From Paenibacillus sp. FSL H8-0537 (GTDB lineage Bacteria > Bacillota > Bacilli > Paenibacillales > Paenibacillaceae), in assembly GCF_038051995.1 (NCBI RefSeq), contig NZ_CP150290.1, forward strand, positions 5,927,001 to 5,991,000: a DNA stretch of 64,000 nucleotides, in the 5' to 3' direction. The translations under genes were made by a program, and so were the position numbers. The notes under the pieces were generated by a model that was not told the DNA's origin, searched no databases, and saw nothing but the letters and a program-made list of their open reading frames with translations. Positions within the stretch are counted from its first letter, which is position 1, and every line of letters starts with the position of its first letter. Of this stretch, positions 1 through 7,802 are shown in pieces.

Positions 1-378
1 GCCGCCATCCCGCACATAGCCTTGAAACGTCTGGTTGGCACGATTCGCCGAGCTCGCAGCTGGCGCTGCTGATTCCTCGCGCCCCTTAGCCGGGTCATAC
101 GAATATTCCAGAAAGCCTTTCAGCCCGGTTCCAATATTATGCGTATGCACCCAGCTGCCTGCCGGAATATCCGACTTGGCGATGCCGATGGAATAGCCAA
201 ACTTGAGCACATGCGCGTCCTGCGGAATTGGCGTCGAAGCAATTTTATGCCCTTTGGGCACATCCTCGAGCAGTTCCAGCTCCCTGCCATTTTCAAGCGT
301 CAGCTTATCCCCTTGGGAAAGCGGCGTAAGCGCAATAACGACCTGATCCTTCTCATTAAGCCGAACCCAGTTATTCAT
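1..378 (-). CDS. uxaA: altronate dehydratase, N-terminal part (runs off the window)
   Basis: Dehydrates D-altronate to 2-keto-3-deoxygluconate in galacturonate breakdown. The first 126 codons are visible, starting MNNWVRLNEKDQVVIAL, and show the SAF-type N-terminal domain (SIGIAKSDIPAGSWVHTHN) followed by the beginning of the linker to the catalytic domain, which lies outside the window. The ATG overlaps the end of uxaB by 8 bp, so the two are translationally coupled. The name rests on this N-terminal domain together with the uxaB neighbour; a galactarate dehydratase-type (GarD) relative is the alternative but fits the context less well. Confidence 0.85.
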   Translation of the reverse strand, partial: MNNWVRLNEKDQVVIALTPLSQGDKLTLENGRELELLEDVPKGHKIASTPIPQDAHVLKFGYSIGIAKSDIPAGSWVHTHNIGTGLKGFLEYSYDPAKGREESAAPAASSANRANQTFQGYVRDGG

Positions 379-1882
379 GCGCACCACGCTCCAGTTCCTC
401 TAACTGCGAAGCTACCGCTTCCACCAAGCCTGGTACTGCCTGCAAGTCGCGTCCCCATAGCTCGGTTAATGCCAGCAGCCGCTCTGCTTGCGCTTGTGCC
501 GAGCCCGCTGCTGCTGCGCCTTGATCCGTTCCTTCCGAAGCCCACGCCGCTGCAAGCGCCGCTAATGCTCCAGCATCGTCGCGTACGGCATACACATTGC
601 CGAGCAAATCCGTACCTGTATATGCGCCTGCTCCATCGCTCTCTACTTTATAGTAGCGCAGCAATCCGGCAAAAGCGCGCACCAGCCGTGCTGGCACTGG
701 CTGGCCGCGATCTGCGTAATCCAGCAGCGATGGCAGCAGTCTAACCTTGAACTTGCTGATGCTGTTCATCGCAATATCTGCAAGCCGGTGGCGAATGAAC
801 GGATTGAGAAAGCGCTCATAGACCGCAGCGGCATAATCTTTAAGCTCGCCCTCGGGCAGTGGCAGTGCCGGAATAATCTCCTTCTCTACGGCTTCACGAA
901 CGTAGGGGCCAAACTCCGCATGCTCCATCACCTCGCGCACCTGCTCCAGCCCATGGACGAGCGCAAGCGGCGTCATCAGCGTATGGGCGCCATTCAGTAT
1001 CCGCACCTTCCGCAGCTGAAATGGCTTCAAATCCTCCACAAAATGTACGTTTAGCCCTGCTCGGCGCAGCGGCAGCTGCTCATCCAGCTCCGGCTCAGCC
1101 TCAATCGCCCAAAAATGATACGGCTCAGCTGTCGTCAGCATCGGGTCCTCATAGCCCCACTCCGCAAACCATTGCTGCGCCTGCTGCTCATCAGGATAGC
1201 CCGTCACGATTCGGTCTACGAGCGAGTTCAAGAAGCGGTTATCCTGCTCCACCCAGTCTTTAAATGCCTGCGGAAAGCCCCAATCCTCGCTATAGCGCAG
1301 CACACAAGCTTTCAGTTCGTCGCCATTGCGTTCCAGCAGCTCGCAAGGCAGGCAGGTCAACCCGCTGTCCGCAGCGCCTTCGAATGCGAGAAAACGGCGA
1401 TACAGCAAATAAGCAAGCTTGCCCGGGTAAGACTGAATCGGCTGGCCTTCCAGCAGCGGCTCCGGCCTGTAGGCAAGTCCCGCCTCTGTCGTGTTGGAAA
1501 TGACGAAACGCAAATCCTTGCTTTCCGCAAGCTTCACTAGCGACTCCCATTCCGAATAGGGATCAAATGCCTTTGCAAAAACGGTGACAACTTCCTTGCG
1601 CTCAACAGCCGCACCATTTTCCAATCCTCGAATGACTAGCGTATAAAGGCCGTCCTGCTTGGCCAAAGCGTCAATTTTCGGCTTGCCGCCTGGACGCGGC
1701 TGCGTCACCGCGACTCCGCCGCCGAACAGGCCCTGCTTATGGCATTCCTGAAGCATCCAATCCGCAAAGCCGCGCAAAAAGTTGCCTTCGCCGATTTGCA
1801 GCACCGTTATTTTGCCTGCTTGAACCGCCTCATAGCGTTCATGGTCTTCCTGTCCCAAAAGCGTCTTATTTAACTGGCTCAT
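371..1882 (-). CDS. uxaB: tagaturonate reductase (altronate oxidoreductase)
   Basis: NAD-dependent enzyme of the mannitol-dehydrogenase family that reduces D-tagaturonate to D-altronate in the cytoplasm. The 503-residue length matches the family. The Rossmann region is near residues 27-40 (VLQIGEGNFLRGFADWML), and the C-terminal mannitol-dehydrogenase domain contains NGAHTLMTPLALVHG near residue 300 and a helical end. The ATG overlaps the stop of the upstream amidohydrolase gene (ATGA), and the stop overlaps the uxaA start, giving a tightly coupled three-gene operon. The product feeds directly into UxaA. No frameshift or missing segment was seen. Confidence 0.93.
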   Translation of the reverse strand: MSQLNKTLLGQEDHERYEAVQAGKITVLQIGEGNFLRGFADWMLQECHKQGLFGGGVAVTQPRPGGKPKIDALAKQDGLYTLVIRGLENGAAVERKEVVTVFAKAFDPYSEWESLVKLAESKDLRFVISNTTEAGLAYRPEPLLEGQPIQSYPGKLAYLLYRRFLAFEGAADSGLTCLPCELLERNGDELKACVLRYSEDWGFPQAFKDWVEQDNRFLNSLVDRIVTGYPDEQQAQQWFAEWGYEDPMLTTAEPYHFWAIEAEPELDEQLPLRRAGLNVHFVEDLKPFQLRKVRILNGAHTLMTPLALVHGLEQVREVMEHAEFGPYVREAVEKEIIPALPLPEGELKDYAAAVYERFLNPFIRHRLADIAMNSISKFKVRLLPSLLDYADRGQPVPARLVRAFAGLLRYYKVESDGAGAYTGTDLLGNVYAVRDDAGALAALAAAWASEGTDQGAAAAGSAQAQAERLLALTELWGRDLQAVPGLVEAVASQLEELERGAHE

Positions 1883-2709
1883 AGTTTATAAAACTCCTTT
1901 GCATTTAGTCCGAACAGCTTGCTTCGCTCCGCATCTCCCCACGAGGCTGGCAGCGCCTGCTCCAGCACATCCACAACCTCATCATAGCCCGCCGCCAGCA
2001 GGCAAACCGGCCAATCACTGCCGAACATGACTCGGTCCGGTCCGAAAGCCTCCAGCACATGGCGAATATACGCGATAAAATGCTCTGGCCGCCAGCTGTC
2101 GTGGCTCGCCTCTGTGACCATTCCCGACAGCTTGCAATACAGCTTCGGATAACGCGCCAGCTCCGTCAGCTGGCTGCGCCAAGGGTCAAGCTCGCCCGCC
2201 GCGATCCGCGGCTTCGCCAAATGATCAATAACACCGCGCAAATTCGGCACCTGCTTCATAACCTGAACGAGCGAATCAAGCTGATGCGAGGTGAGGAGCA
2301 GGTCAATAGGCGTATCCCGCTGCTCATACTCCTTCAGCGCCTCAACGAACGTCTGCTGTAAAATTACATTCGCATTCTGCAGCTCTTGAATCATCACGCG
2401 GAACCCCACGAACCGCTGATGACGTTCAAATCGTGCAAAGTGGCTTAAATGCTCGGGATCGAACAAATCGAGAAAGCCGACAACCCCCGCAATCGACTCC
2501 GTGCGGTCGCTTAAGGCGAGTAAATAATCGGTCTCTGCCAGTGTTGGAGCGGCTTGCACCGCAATTGTATGGCTAATGCCATGCCGATTCAGGCTCGGCT
2601 GCAAATGCTCCGGCCCATAATCGCGGTAAAGCACGGGAACCTCTGCTGTAATCCAGCCGTAATCGCCCCGCTCAATTGCCCAATAATGCTGATGCGCATC
2701 AATCCTCAT
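1879..2709 (-). CDS. amidohydrolase-family lactonase-like enzyme (COG3618 type)
   Basis: First gene of the uronate operon. The 276-residue TIM-barrel protein begins with the metal-binding motif MRIDAHQHYW and carries further barrel motifs (LRGVIDHLAKP near residue 165, MFGSDWPVCLLA near 232), as in the amidohydrolase-2 group that includes L-fuconolactonase and L-rhamnono-lactonase. The coupling to uxaB and uxaA suggests it opens an aldono- or uronolactone that feeds the pathway; the actual substrate cannot be read from the sequence. Its promoter must lie in the divergent 2710-3065 interval, which carries a cre-like site, so carbon catabolite repression is plausible. Confidence 0.8.
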   Translation of the reverse strand: MRIDAHQHYWAIERGDYGWITAEVPVLYRDYGPEHLQPSLNRHGISHTIAVQAAPTLAETDYLLALSDRTESIAGVVGFLDLFDPEHLSHFARFERHQRFVGFRVMIQELQNANVILQQTFVEALKEYEQRDTPIDLLLTSHQLDSLVQVMKQVPNLRGVIDHLAKPRIAAGELDPWRSQLTELARYPKLYCKLSGMVTEASHDSWRPEHFIAYIRHVLEAFGPDRVMFGSDWPVCLLAAGYDEVVDVLEQALPASWGDAERSKLFGLNAKEFYKL

Positions 2710-2740
2710 CGTTACTGCCCCCTATAAAACGATATTTTCA

Positions 2741-2842
2741 CACAAGGTGAAACGGCTTTTGCTGTCCTTTGGCGGCGCAGCGCGTTTCAGTCCGAGAAAT
2801 ATAGAGAAAGGATGGCGAAATCATATCCTTTCCTATATTTTA
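2741..2842. repeat. double-hairpin intergenic repeat, family A copy 1
   Basis: Two consecutive hairpins between uxa and araC. The first has GAAACG/CGTTTC outer arms around a GC-rich loop (2749-2789). The second pairs an AAATATAG-AAAGGAT arm with ATCCTTT-CTATATTT (about 2796-2841). The same two-part structure recurs at 36560, and in diverged or partial form at 3941, 40029 and 54620. It is not coding in any convincing frame. The rest of the 2710-3065 interval holds the cre-like site and divergent promoters. Confidence 0.7.
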
Positions 2843-2857
2843 ATATAAACGTGTAAT

Positions 2858-2871
2858 TGTTAACGTTTTCA
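2858..2871. promoter_or_regulatory. cre-like site (CcpA operator candidate)
   Basis: TGTTAACGTTTTCA matches the CcpA consensus TGWAANCGNTNWCA at all but one position. It sits about 150 bp upstream of the uxa operon and about 200 bp upstream of the araC-type regulator. The position is right for glucose repression of hexuronate use. This is a sequence match only. Confidence 0.55.
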
Positions 2872-3065
2872 AAGCAGCATCCGCTCTAATGCCGAAACCT
2901 GCGCCCACTGCTGTTTATTCCTTTGCTCTTATTATAAATGCCAATAATGATATTAAAAATAACGTATTCCTGCATATTTGTACTGTATTTTGATTTTTGC
3001 TATGCTGGACTATAGAAACATAACGCGCTTGGCCTAGACTGGCGCAAGGAGGAGTCGTTTCGCTT

Positions 3066-3947
3066 ATGAAGCCTTTTCGCAAGCCGTTCGAGGTTGGCAG
3101 CTCATTCCCTTTCGATTTCGTCTACCGTGACCGCAAGCATTGGCAGACGGAGCTGCCTGATCATCTGCATGACTGGTATGAGCTCGTCTACATTTATGAG
3201 GGCAAGGGCACTTTTTTTATCGACCAAACCTTTTACGATATGAAGCCTGGCGATTTATTCATTATCCCGGGCAATACGATACATCGCTCGTTTCCCGACA
3301 AGGAGGAGCCGGTGACGTCGACGGCGATTTTCTTCAGCACCTTATTCGTCCAAACCGCGTCGTTCGGGGACAGCTTCTCTTATTTGCGCTGCTTCGACCA
3401 TGCCAAAAAGCATAAACGCTACAAATTTGAGCCGACTATGCAGGAGCAGCTTAAGCTGGAGCGGCTCATTGATGAGCTAGAGCTTGAGCTCCGTGAGCAG
3501 CAGCCCGGCTATCGGCAGGCGATATTGCTGCAGCTGGAGCATATATTGCTGCTGATGAACCGCCGGATTATTGCGAGCAGCCGCGAATATGCCAAGGCGG
3601 ATAGCCCGTTGATCGGCCCGCTATGGATGCGGAACATCCTTCACTATATCGATGAGCATCCCGAGAGCCCGCTCGGCTTGTCCGTATTGGCGCAAATGGC
3701 GGCGGTCACGCCGGCCCATTTTTCCCGCGTGTTTAAGCAGCTCACCGGCATGAATGTCACCGACTATGTGACGGCGAAGCGCATTATTCGCGCCAAGGAG
3801 CTGCTGCTGGCAAGCGACGAGAACGTTCGGCTCATTGCCGAAGCCTGCGGCTTTGAGAGCTTGCCCCATTTTCACCGCATGTTTAAAAAAGTAACTGGGC
3901 AAACGCCGGCCGCTTATAAAAAAGCGACGCCAGCCGATCAAGCGTAA
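3066..3947 (+). CDS. AraC-family regulator with N-terminal cupin sensor
   Basis: 293-residue transcription factor divergent from the uxa operon and the probable sugar-responsive regulator of it. An N-terminal cupin/AraC-binding domain spans roughly residues 15-150 (LPDHLHDWYELVYIYEGKGTF, then MKPGDLFIIPGNTIHR). Two helix-turn-helix motifs follow at about 205-285 (LSVLAQMAAVTPAHFSRVFKQ and IRLIAEACGF-type VRLIAEACGFESLPHFHRMFKKVTG). An AAGGAGGAG site lies 11 bp before the ATG. It is followed by the family A repeat and a T-rich terminator. Regulation of uxaAB is inferred from the divergent layout and is not shown directly. Confidence 0.88.
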   Translation: MKPFRKPFEVGSSFPFDFVYRDRKHWQTELPDHLHDWYELVYIYEGKGTFFIDQTFYDMKPGDLFIIPGNTIHRSFPDKEEPVTSTAIFFSTLFVQTASFGDSFSYLRCFDHAKKHKRYKFEPTMQEQLKLERLIDELELELREQQPGYRQAILLQLEHILLLMNRRIIASSREYAKADSPLIGPLWMRNILHYIDEHPESPLGLSVLAQMAAVTPAHFSRVFKQLTGMNVTDYVTAKRIIRAKELLLASDENVRLIAEACGFESLPHFHRMFKKVTGQTPAAYKKATPADQA

Positions 3948-4019
3948 ACGGCTGGCGCCAGCCTCTGGTGGCAAAGCTTTCGTTTTGAGGGTGAAATATA
4001 AGCCCATTATAGGGGGAAG
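3941..4019. repeat. family A intergenic repeat, copy overlapping a stop codon
   Basis: Begins in the last codon of the AraC gene. Its GCGTAAACGGCT start and GGTGAAATATAAGCC end match the copy at 54620 closely. The second hairpin half is missing and is replaced by the terminator of the AraC gene. Confidence 0.6.
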
Positions 4020-4048
4020 CCGCAAGTAAGCGGTTTTCCTCTTTTTTT
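4011..4048 (+). terminator. rho-independent terminator after the AraC-type gene
   Basis: Imperfect hairpin with GGAAGCCGC / GCGGTTTTCC arms around AAGTAA, followed by a run of seven T. Confidence 0.75.
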
Positions 4049-4171
4049 ACCAAATTTATAATTGACAGGGGTGAAAGGTGAATGCTATATTACATTTCGC
4101 ACTCTAATACTTAGTAAATAGGTAGGAATTATATATTATTCTTATTCGTCATAGCAGAAGGGATGTTGGCA

Positions 4172-5125
4172 ATGGACAACAATTTAGTATCCGCTTTTCA
4201 GAACAACTGGCTTACGCTGCTCATATCGGCAGTCATTCTCACCGTGCTTTATTATTTGGCGAAGAAACGCGTAGGCTTCGGCACGAGGGTGCTGCTGGCG
4301 CTTGGCCTTGGACTTGTCGCCGAAGAAGCCTGATGCCGTTCAGCCCGTTAAAGCGCTGTTCGCCTCGCTCACCGAGGTGCTGCATCAGGTCGTCAAATTC
4401 GTGCTTCGCTTCACGCCATACGGTGTTTATGCGCTAATCGCCGTAATGGCTGCCAGATATGGCCTTGAAACATTGAAGCCGCTCGGCATGCTCATTATCG
4501 TCACCTACATTGCGTTGATTTTGCATTTCGTGCTCGTATTTGGCGGACTGATCTCCTTCGTTGCCAAGCTGAATCCGCTGCGTTTTTTCAAAAAGGCGTA
4601 TCCGACGATTGCAGTTGCATTCACGACGCGCAGCAGCTATGCGACCTTGCCAATCAATCTGGAGGTCATTACGAAGCGGCTCGGCGTATCGCCTAAAGTT
4701 GCCAGCTTCGTCGCTCCGCTCGGCGCCACGATGAACTTTAACGGCTGTGGCGGCGTATGGCCGGCTGTGGCGGCGTATGGCCGGCTGTGGTCGCCGTATT
4801 CGTTTCGCATATTTATGGCATTCCGCTCGGCGTTACCGAATATATCCTAATTGTGCTCGTCAGTGTCATTTCATCGATCGGCGTTGCTGGCGTGCCAGGC
4901 CCTGCTTCCATCTCGACAACGGTCGTGCTCACTGCCGTTGGCCTGCCGCTGGAGGGACTTGCACTTGTTGTCGCTGTCGAATCGCTTATTGATATGGGCC
5001 GCACAGCCGTCAATGCAACGGGAACGACGGTCACTTCGGTGCTCGTCGCCCAAGCCGAAGGCGAGCTGGATCGCGATGTGTTTAACAGCAACGATAATGA
5101 TGAGCTTGAACTAAGCCCCGCTTAA
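4172..5125 (+). pseudogene. decayed sodium:dicarboxylate/cystine symporter (TcyP/GltP type)
   Basis: Remains of a membrane symporter of the DAACS family. An intact-looking start (ATG at 4172 after AGAAGGG) encodes the first transmembrane segment (NNWLTLLISAVILTVLYY), then stops at codon 54. The reading resumes in another frame near 4312 with the second half of the transporter (FTPYGVYALIAVMAARYG, then FTTRSSYATLPINL and GATMNFNGCGG). A 20-bp tandem duplication at 4743-4782 shifts the frame again, and the C-terminal part (AVFVSHIYGIPLGVTEYILI to the end) continues in a third frame to 5125. A block of about 130-200 residues between the first and later helices is missing. The protein cannot be functional as read. 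Confidence 0.88.
4743..4782. repeat. 20-bp tandem duplication inside the symporter pseudogene
   Basis: Two exact copies of a 20-bp unit (4743-4762 and 4763-4782), followed by the first 8 bp of a third. It falls on the conserved NGCGG(V/I)WPA motif and shifts the frame because 20 is not a multiple of three. Confidence 0.92.
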
Positions 5126-5137
5126 TGCGCCTATGAA

Positions 5138-5191
5138 AAATAGCCCCGTACGATCATGAAGCTTGCCTTCATAATCATGCGGGGCTATTGG
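5138..5191 (+). terminator. terminator after the symporter remnant
   Basis: AATAGCCCCG (5139-5148) pairs with CGGGGCTATT (5180-5189), with further inner pairing. Only a short T-tract follows (GGCTTTTA). Confidence 0.65.
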
Positions 5192-5239
5192 CTTTTACTC
5201 CAGTGATCGAAACTATCCGCTCAATGGTTTAAGCAACAA

Positions 5240-5291
5240 AATAACGGCAGAGGCATTCCCGGCATTAGACGGAAACAGCTCTGCCGTTATT
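5240..5291 (-). terminator. terminator of the MarR-pirin-DoxX operon
   Basis: AATAACGGCAGAG (5240-5252) pairs perfectly with CTCTGCCGTTATT (5279-5291). Read on the minus strand it follows the MarR stop codon directly and ends in TTTTG. Confidence 0.8.
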
Positions 5292-5297
5292 CAAGCA

Positions 5298-5747
5298 TCA
5301 GCTTAGCTGTTCTGCGCCAAGCCCGATTTTTTTGAGCAGCTGGATCAGCAGCTCTTTCTCCGAATCATCAATGAAGGACATGCTGCGTGAAATCATCTCC
5401 GCATGCTTAGGAAAAATTTCATTAAACAGCTGCGTGCCCGATTCGGTAAGCGCGGCATTGGAAGCCCTTCGATCGGTCGGACTGGGATGCCGCTTGACGT
5501 ATCCTTTTTTCTCCAGCTTGTCTACGACATAAGTGATGCTTCCGGTTGGAATGGAGAAGGTTTCGCTGATTTTCGTAATCGGCTGTGGCCCCTTGCTGTA
5601 TAATAGCTCAAGAATAATGAATTGCTCCGGCTCAACGCCATGGCTTGCGATGTCTTTTTTGACATTTCCAAATACAGCCATAGAAGCTTTGCTCCAAACA
5701 CGGAACAGCCGCAAGTCCAGCTCGGTGCGCTCATCGGCTTGATACAT
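5298..5747 (-). CDS. MarR-family transcriptional regulator
   Basis: 149-residue winged-helix regulator. The DNA-binding core spans about residues 45-110 (PITKISETFSIPTGSITYVVDKLEKKGYVKRHPSPTDRRASNAALTESG, read as HTH plus wing with the conserved D-R-R). It is the last gene of an operon with pirin and DoxX genes, 38 bp after pirin, with AGGAGG before the start. Such MarR proteins in Bacilli (MhqR, YodB relatives) commonly respond to quinones or oxidants and repress linked DoxX- and pirin-type genes. The palindromes at 7023-7062 are its likely operators, so autoregulation is expected. Confidence 0.88.
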   Translation of the reverse strand: MYQADERTELDLRLFRVWSKASMAVFGNVKKDIASHGVEPEQFIILELLYSKGPQPITKISETFSIPTGSITYVVDKLEKKGYVKRHPSPTDRRASNAALTESGTQLFNEIFPKHAEMISRSMSFIDDSEKELLIQLLKKIGLGAEQLS

Positions 5748-5784
5748 ATATACCCAACCTCCTTTCCCGTCTAAAATAAACCCG

Positions 5785-6555
5785 TTATAGCGGTTTGTTG
5801 TACAGCGGATAATCTACCTCGGCCGGAACGTCAATCATGATGAAACGCAGCAACGCCTGACCTTGATTACTGATCCGAATTTCTCCGCCATCCTTTGACT
5901 GTACCACTATAAAATCTTTATTTGCAAATGAAATCTCCTGCTCGCCTGCAAGCATGCCATCCCCTCTGATCGCCAAAATGCCCGCAATGCGGCTTCGTCC
6001 CAGCGAATAACTGTACGTATGCGATGCTCCGGCTTCCAGTTCCACCTCGACCATTGCAGCATCGGCTACGAGCTCAATTGGCGATTGCCCGCCCAAAATC
6101 GTTTTAACCGATACCCCGTTCTCTGATGTACGAGGAAATTGCTCATGCGTATATTTCGCATATACCGGCTCTCGTTTCACCGCCTTGCTTAGATGCGGCT
6201 CCAGCCAAATTTGGAACAGCTCTGCCGGACCGTCCGAGCCTTCTGCATGCCACATCCCGGAGCCGGTCTGCATCACTTGAACGCCGCCTTCACTCACGAC
6301 GCTTTGTGTGCCAAGCGAGTCCCGATGGGAGCTCTTGCCTCCCAGCACATACGTTAAAATTTCAAAGCCCTTATGCGGATGCTCGCCAATTTCGCCCGCT
6401 TCCTCAATATGAGCCCATGCCCAATAAAACAAAGGGCCAAGCCGGTTAAAAATAGAGCCCTCGCCAGAAAAGCCGATTGGCTTCTGCTCTTTTATTTTGC
6501 CACCGTCAAATTCGCCTTTGCCCTGCTCGTCTGGACTTACAACCCGAATTTTCAT
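5785..6555 (-). CDS. pirin-family bicupin protein
   Basis: 256-residue bicupin of the pirin/YhhW group, some of which are quercetin dioxygenases. The N-terminal cupin carries the metal-site residues in HIEEAGEIGEHPHKGFEILTYVLGG (about 50-75) and HRDSLGTQSVV... MQTGSGMWHAEGS (about 78-110); the second cupin lies at about 160-250. An AAAGGAG site is 9 bp before the ATG. It lies between doxX and marR in one operon, which points to a role in dealing with quinone or redox stress. The substrate is unknown. Confidence 0.87.
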   Translation of the reverse strand: MKIRVVSPDEQGKGEFDGGKIKEQKPIGFSGEGSIFNRLGPLFYWAWAHIEEAGEIGEHPHKGFEILTYVLGGKSSHRDSLGTQSVVSEGGVQVMQTGSGMWHAEGSDGPAELFQIWLEPHLSKAVKREPVYAKYTHEQFPRTSENGVSVKTILGGQSPIELVADAAMVEVELEAGASHTYSYSLGRSRIAGILAIRGDGMLAGEQEISFANKDFIVVQSKDGGEIRISNQGQALLRFIMIDVPAEVDYPLYNKPL

Positions 6556-6624
6556 TTGAATGCATCTCCTTTATAAGAATGAAAATGTAATAGCGAGAAC
6601 GAATCGGTTACGCCCATTACATGA

Positions 6625-6981
6625 TTAGCCCGCCAATGCGCTCCAGTTGAGCAGCAATACGACCAAACCAAGCACTAGCAATACGAGCGGCATGCCGATT
6701 TTCGAGCCCGGGTCTTTGACCTTAAGGTGTGTCGCGACAGCCCCTGCCATAATAACCACGATAATCAGGCCGCCCCAAGCAGCTAGACTGCTGTACCAAA
6801 TACCCGCCACAACAAGAGCCGCCGCTGCAATTTCAGCCAAGCCTGTGAACAGTCGAACACCAGAAGGCAAGCCGTAACGCTTAAACTCATCGACCATTTG
6901 CTTCGAGCCCAGCTTCATAAAACCAAACATTAGAAAACCCAGTCCCAACAACACTTGAATGACAATAGCTACGATACTCAT
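6625..6981 (-). CDS. DoxX-family membrane protein
   Basis: 118-residue inner-membrane protein with four predicted transmembrane helices, starting IVAIVIQVLLGLGFLMFGFMKLG and containing the usual G-rich loop (LFTGLAEIAAAALVVAGIW). DoxX relatives (CatD, MhqP) in Bacilli are induced by catechol, quinones and thiol stress. First gene of the operon, with GGGGG eight bases before the ATG, and preceded by a promoter overlapped by two palindromes. Confidence 0.88.
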   Translation of the reverse strand: MSIVAIVIQVLLGLGFLMFGFMKLGSKQMVDEFKRYGLPSGVRLFTGLAEIAAAALVVAGIWYSSLAAWGGLIIVVIMAGAVATHLKVKDPGSKIGMPLVLLVLGLVVLLLNWSALAG

Positions 6982-7022
6982 TTTAATTCCCCCACTAGTT
7001 GTTTTTTATTCTTAAATTATTT

Positions 7023-7073
7023 AATCTAATATTAGAATATAATTACTCTAACATTAGAGTAAATGATTGTCAA
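7023..7073 (-). promoter_or_regulatory. doxX promoter with two MarR-type palindromes
   Basis: On the minus strand TTGACA (7068-7073) is followed after 17 bp by TAGAGT (7045-7050). The palindrome TTACTCTAA-CA-TTAGAGTAA (7043-7062) covers the spacer and -10. A second, TCTAATATTAGA (7025-7036), lies just downstream. Both share the TCTAA/TTAGA half-site, as expected for two sites of one dimeric repressor, most likely the MarR protein of this operon. Confidence 0.7.
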
Positions 7074-7140
7074 GGGGCTTTGAAAAAGAAAGTAGCTGTC
7101 GCATATTAGGCTGTTTAAGCAAAGATAAGCCAGCCAGATT

Positions 7141-7236
7141 AGATGCAGATCAGATGCAGATCAGGTCTGGATCAAATTTGGATCAGATTTAGATCAGATC
7201 TAGATCAGATTTAGATCAGATCTAAATTTGATCTGG
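7141..7236. repeat. 11-bp tandem array with ten GATC sites
   Basis: About eight and a half imperfect units of 11 bp (type AGATTTAGATC / AGATGCAGATC) in 96 bp. Ten GATC tetramers occur, mostly at 11-bp steps, about one helical turn, placing them on one DNA face. It lies 70 bp upstream of the doxX promoter. No coding function is seen. Confidence 0.85.
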
Positions 7237-7369
7237 ATAAAAGGCAGCGTCAAATATACCCCCTCTCCTACCGGCAATGATCCCCTCATGAATTTGAGCC
7301 TACGTAATGAAGTATAGCTTCATGCTTTTTGTTTCAGGGATTTGCTTACCGTACAAAAATAGATTTGCT

Positions 7370-7802
7370 GGACACAGCAGCCGCTATTTCATCAGAATCT
7401 GGGACTACGGCACTTGGCTGCAAACCACAGAGCCTCTATTCGTCAGAATCTGGGACTACGGCACTTGGCTGCAAACCACGGAGCATCTATTTGTTAGAAT
7501 CACGGATTACGGCACTGGCTGCGAAACCAGGAGCATCTATTCGTCAGAATCACGGATTATGGCACTAGCTGCGAACCCAGGAACTTCTATTCGTCAGAAT
7601 CACGGATTATGGCACTGGCTGCGGACTCAGGAGACGCTATTTCCATAGAATCATAGATTTTGACATAGGCCGCGGACTCAGGAGACGCTAATGCGCTGCA
7701 AATCGCTACTTTGACGGGAGAATGTGGGCAATAACGGATCTCCTGTCCGCTTACGGCCTGAAATCAGATCAAAAGCCAAATTAACGGAACCTCAGTCCAT
7801 CA
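7370..7802 (-). repeat. family B dispersed repeat with amplified 51-bp module
   Basis: Read on the minus strand this is homologous to the elements at 21005 and 22001: it begins GGACTGAGGTTCCG, passes through GCGGACAGGAGATCCGTTATT and GATTTGCAGCGCATTAGCG. In those copies one C-terminal module (TGAGTCCGC...GAAATAGC) occurs once or twice; here it is repeated about six to seven times with a period of about 51 bp (7370-7690). An ORF spans the array but only because the unit length is near a multiple of three; there is no ribosome binding site or composition supporting it. Confidence 0.8.

Noticed and set aside
7307..7648. 113-residue ORF across the 51-bp repeats
   Set aside because: It is open only because the repeat unit is close to a multiple of three; repeats in other copies of the family have no such frame, and no ribosome site precedes it.
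7370..7690. Regular repeats resembling a CRISPR array
   Set aside because: Whole units are similar, including the would-be spacers, the units are contiguous, and no cas gene is present. This is an amplified tandem module.
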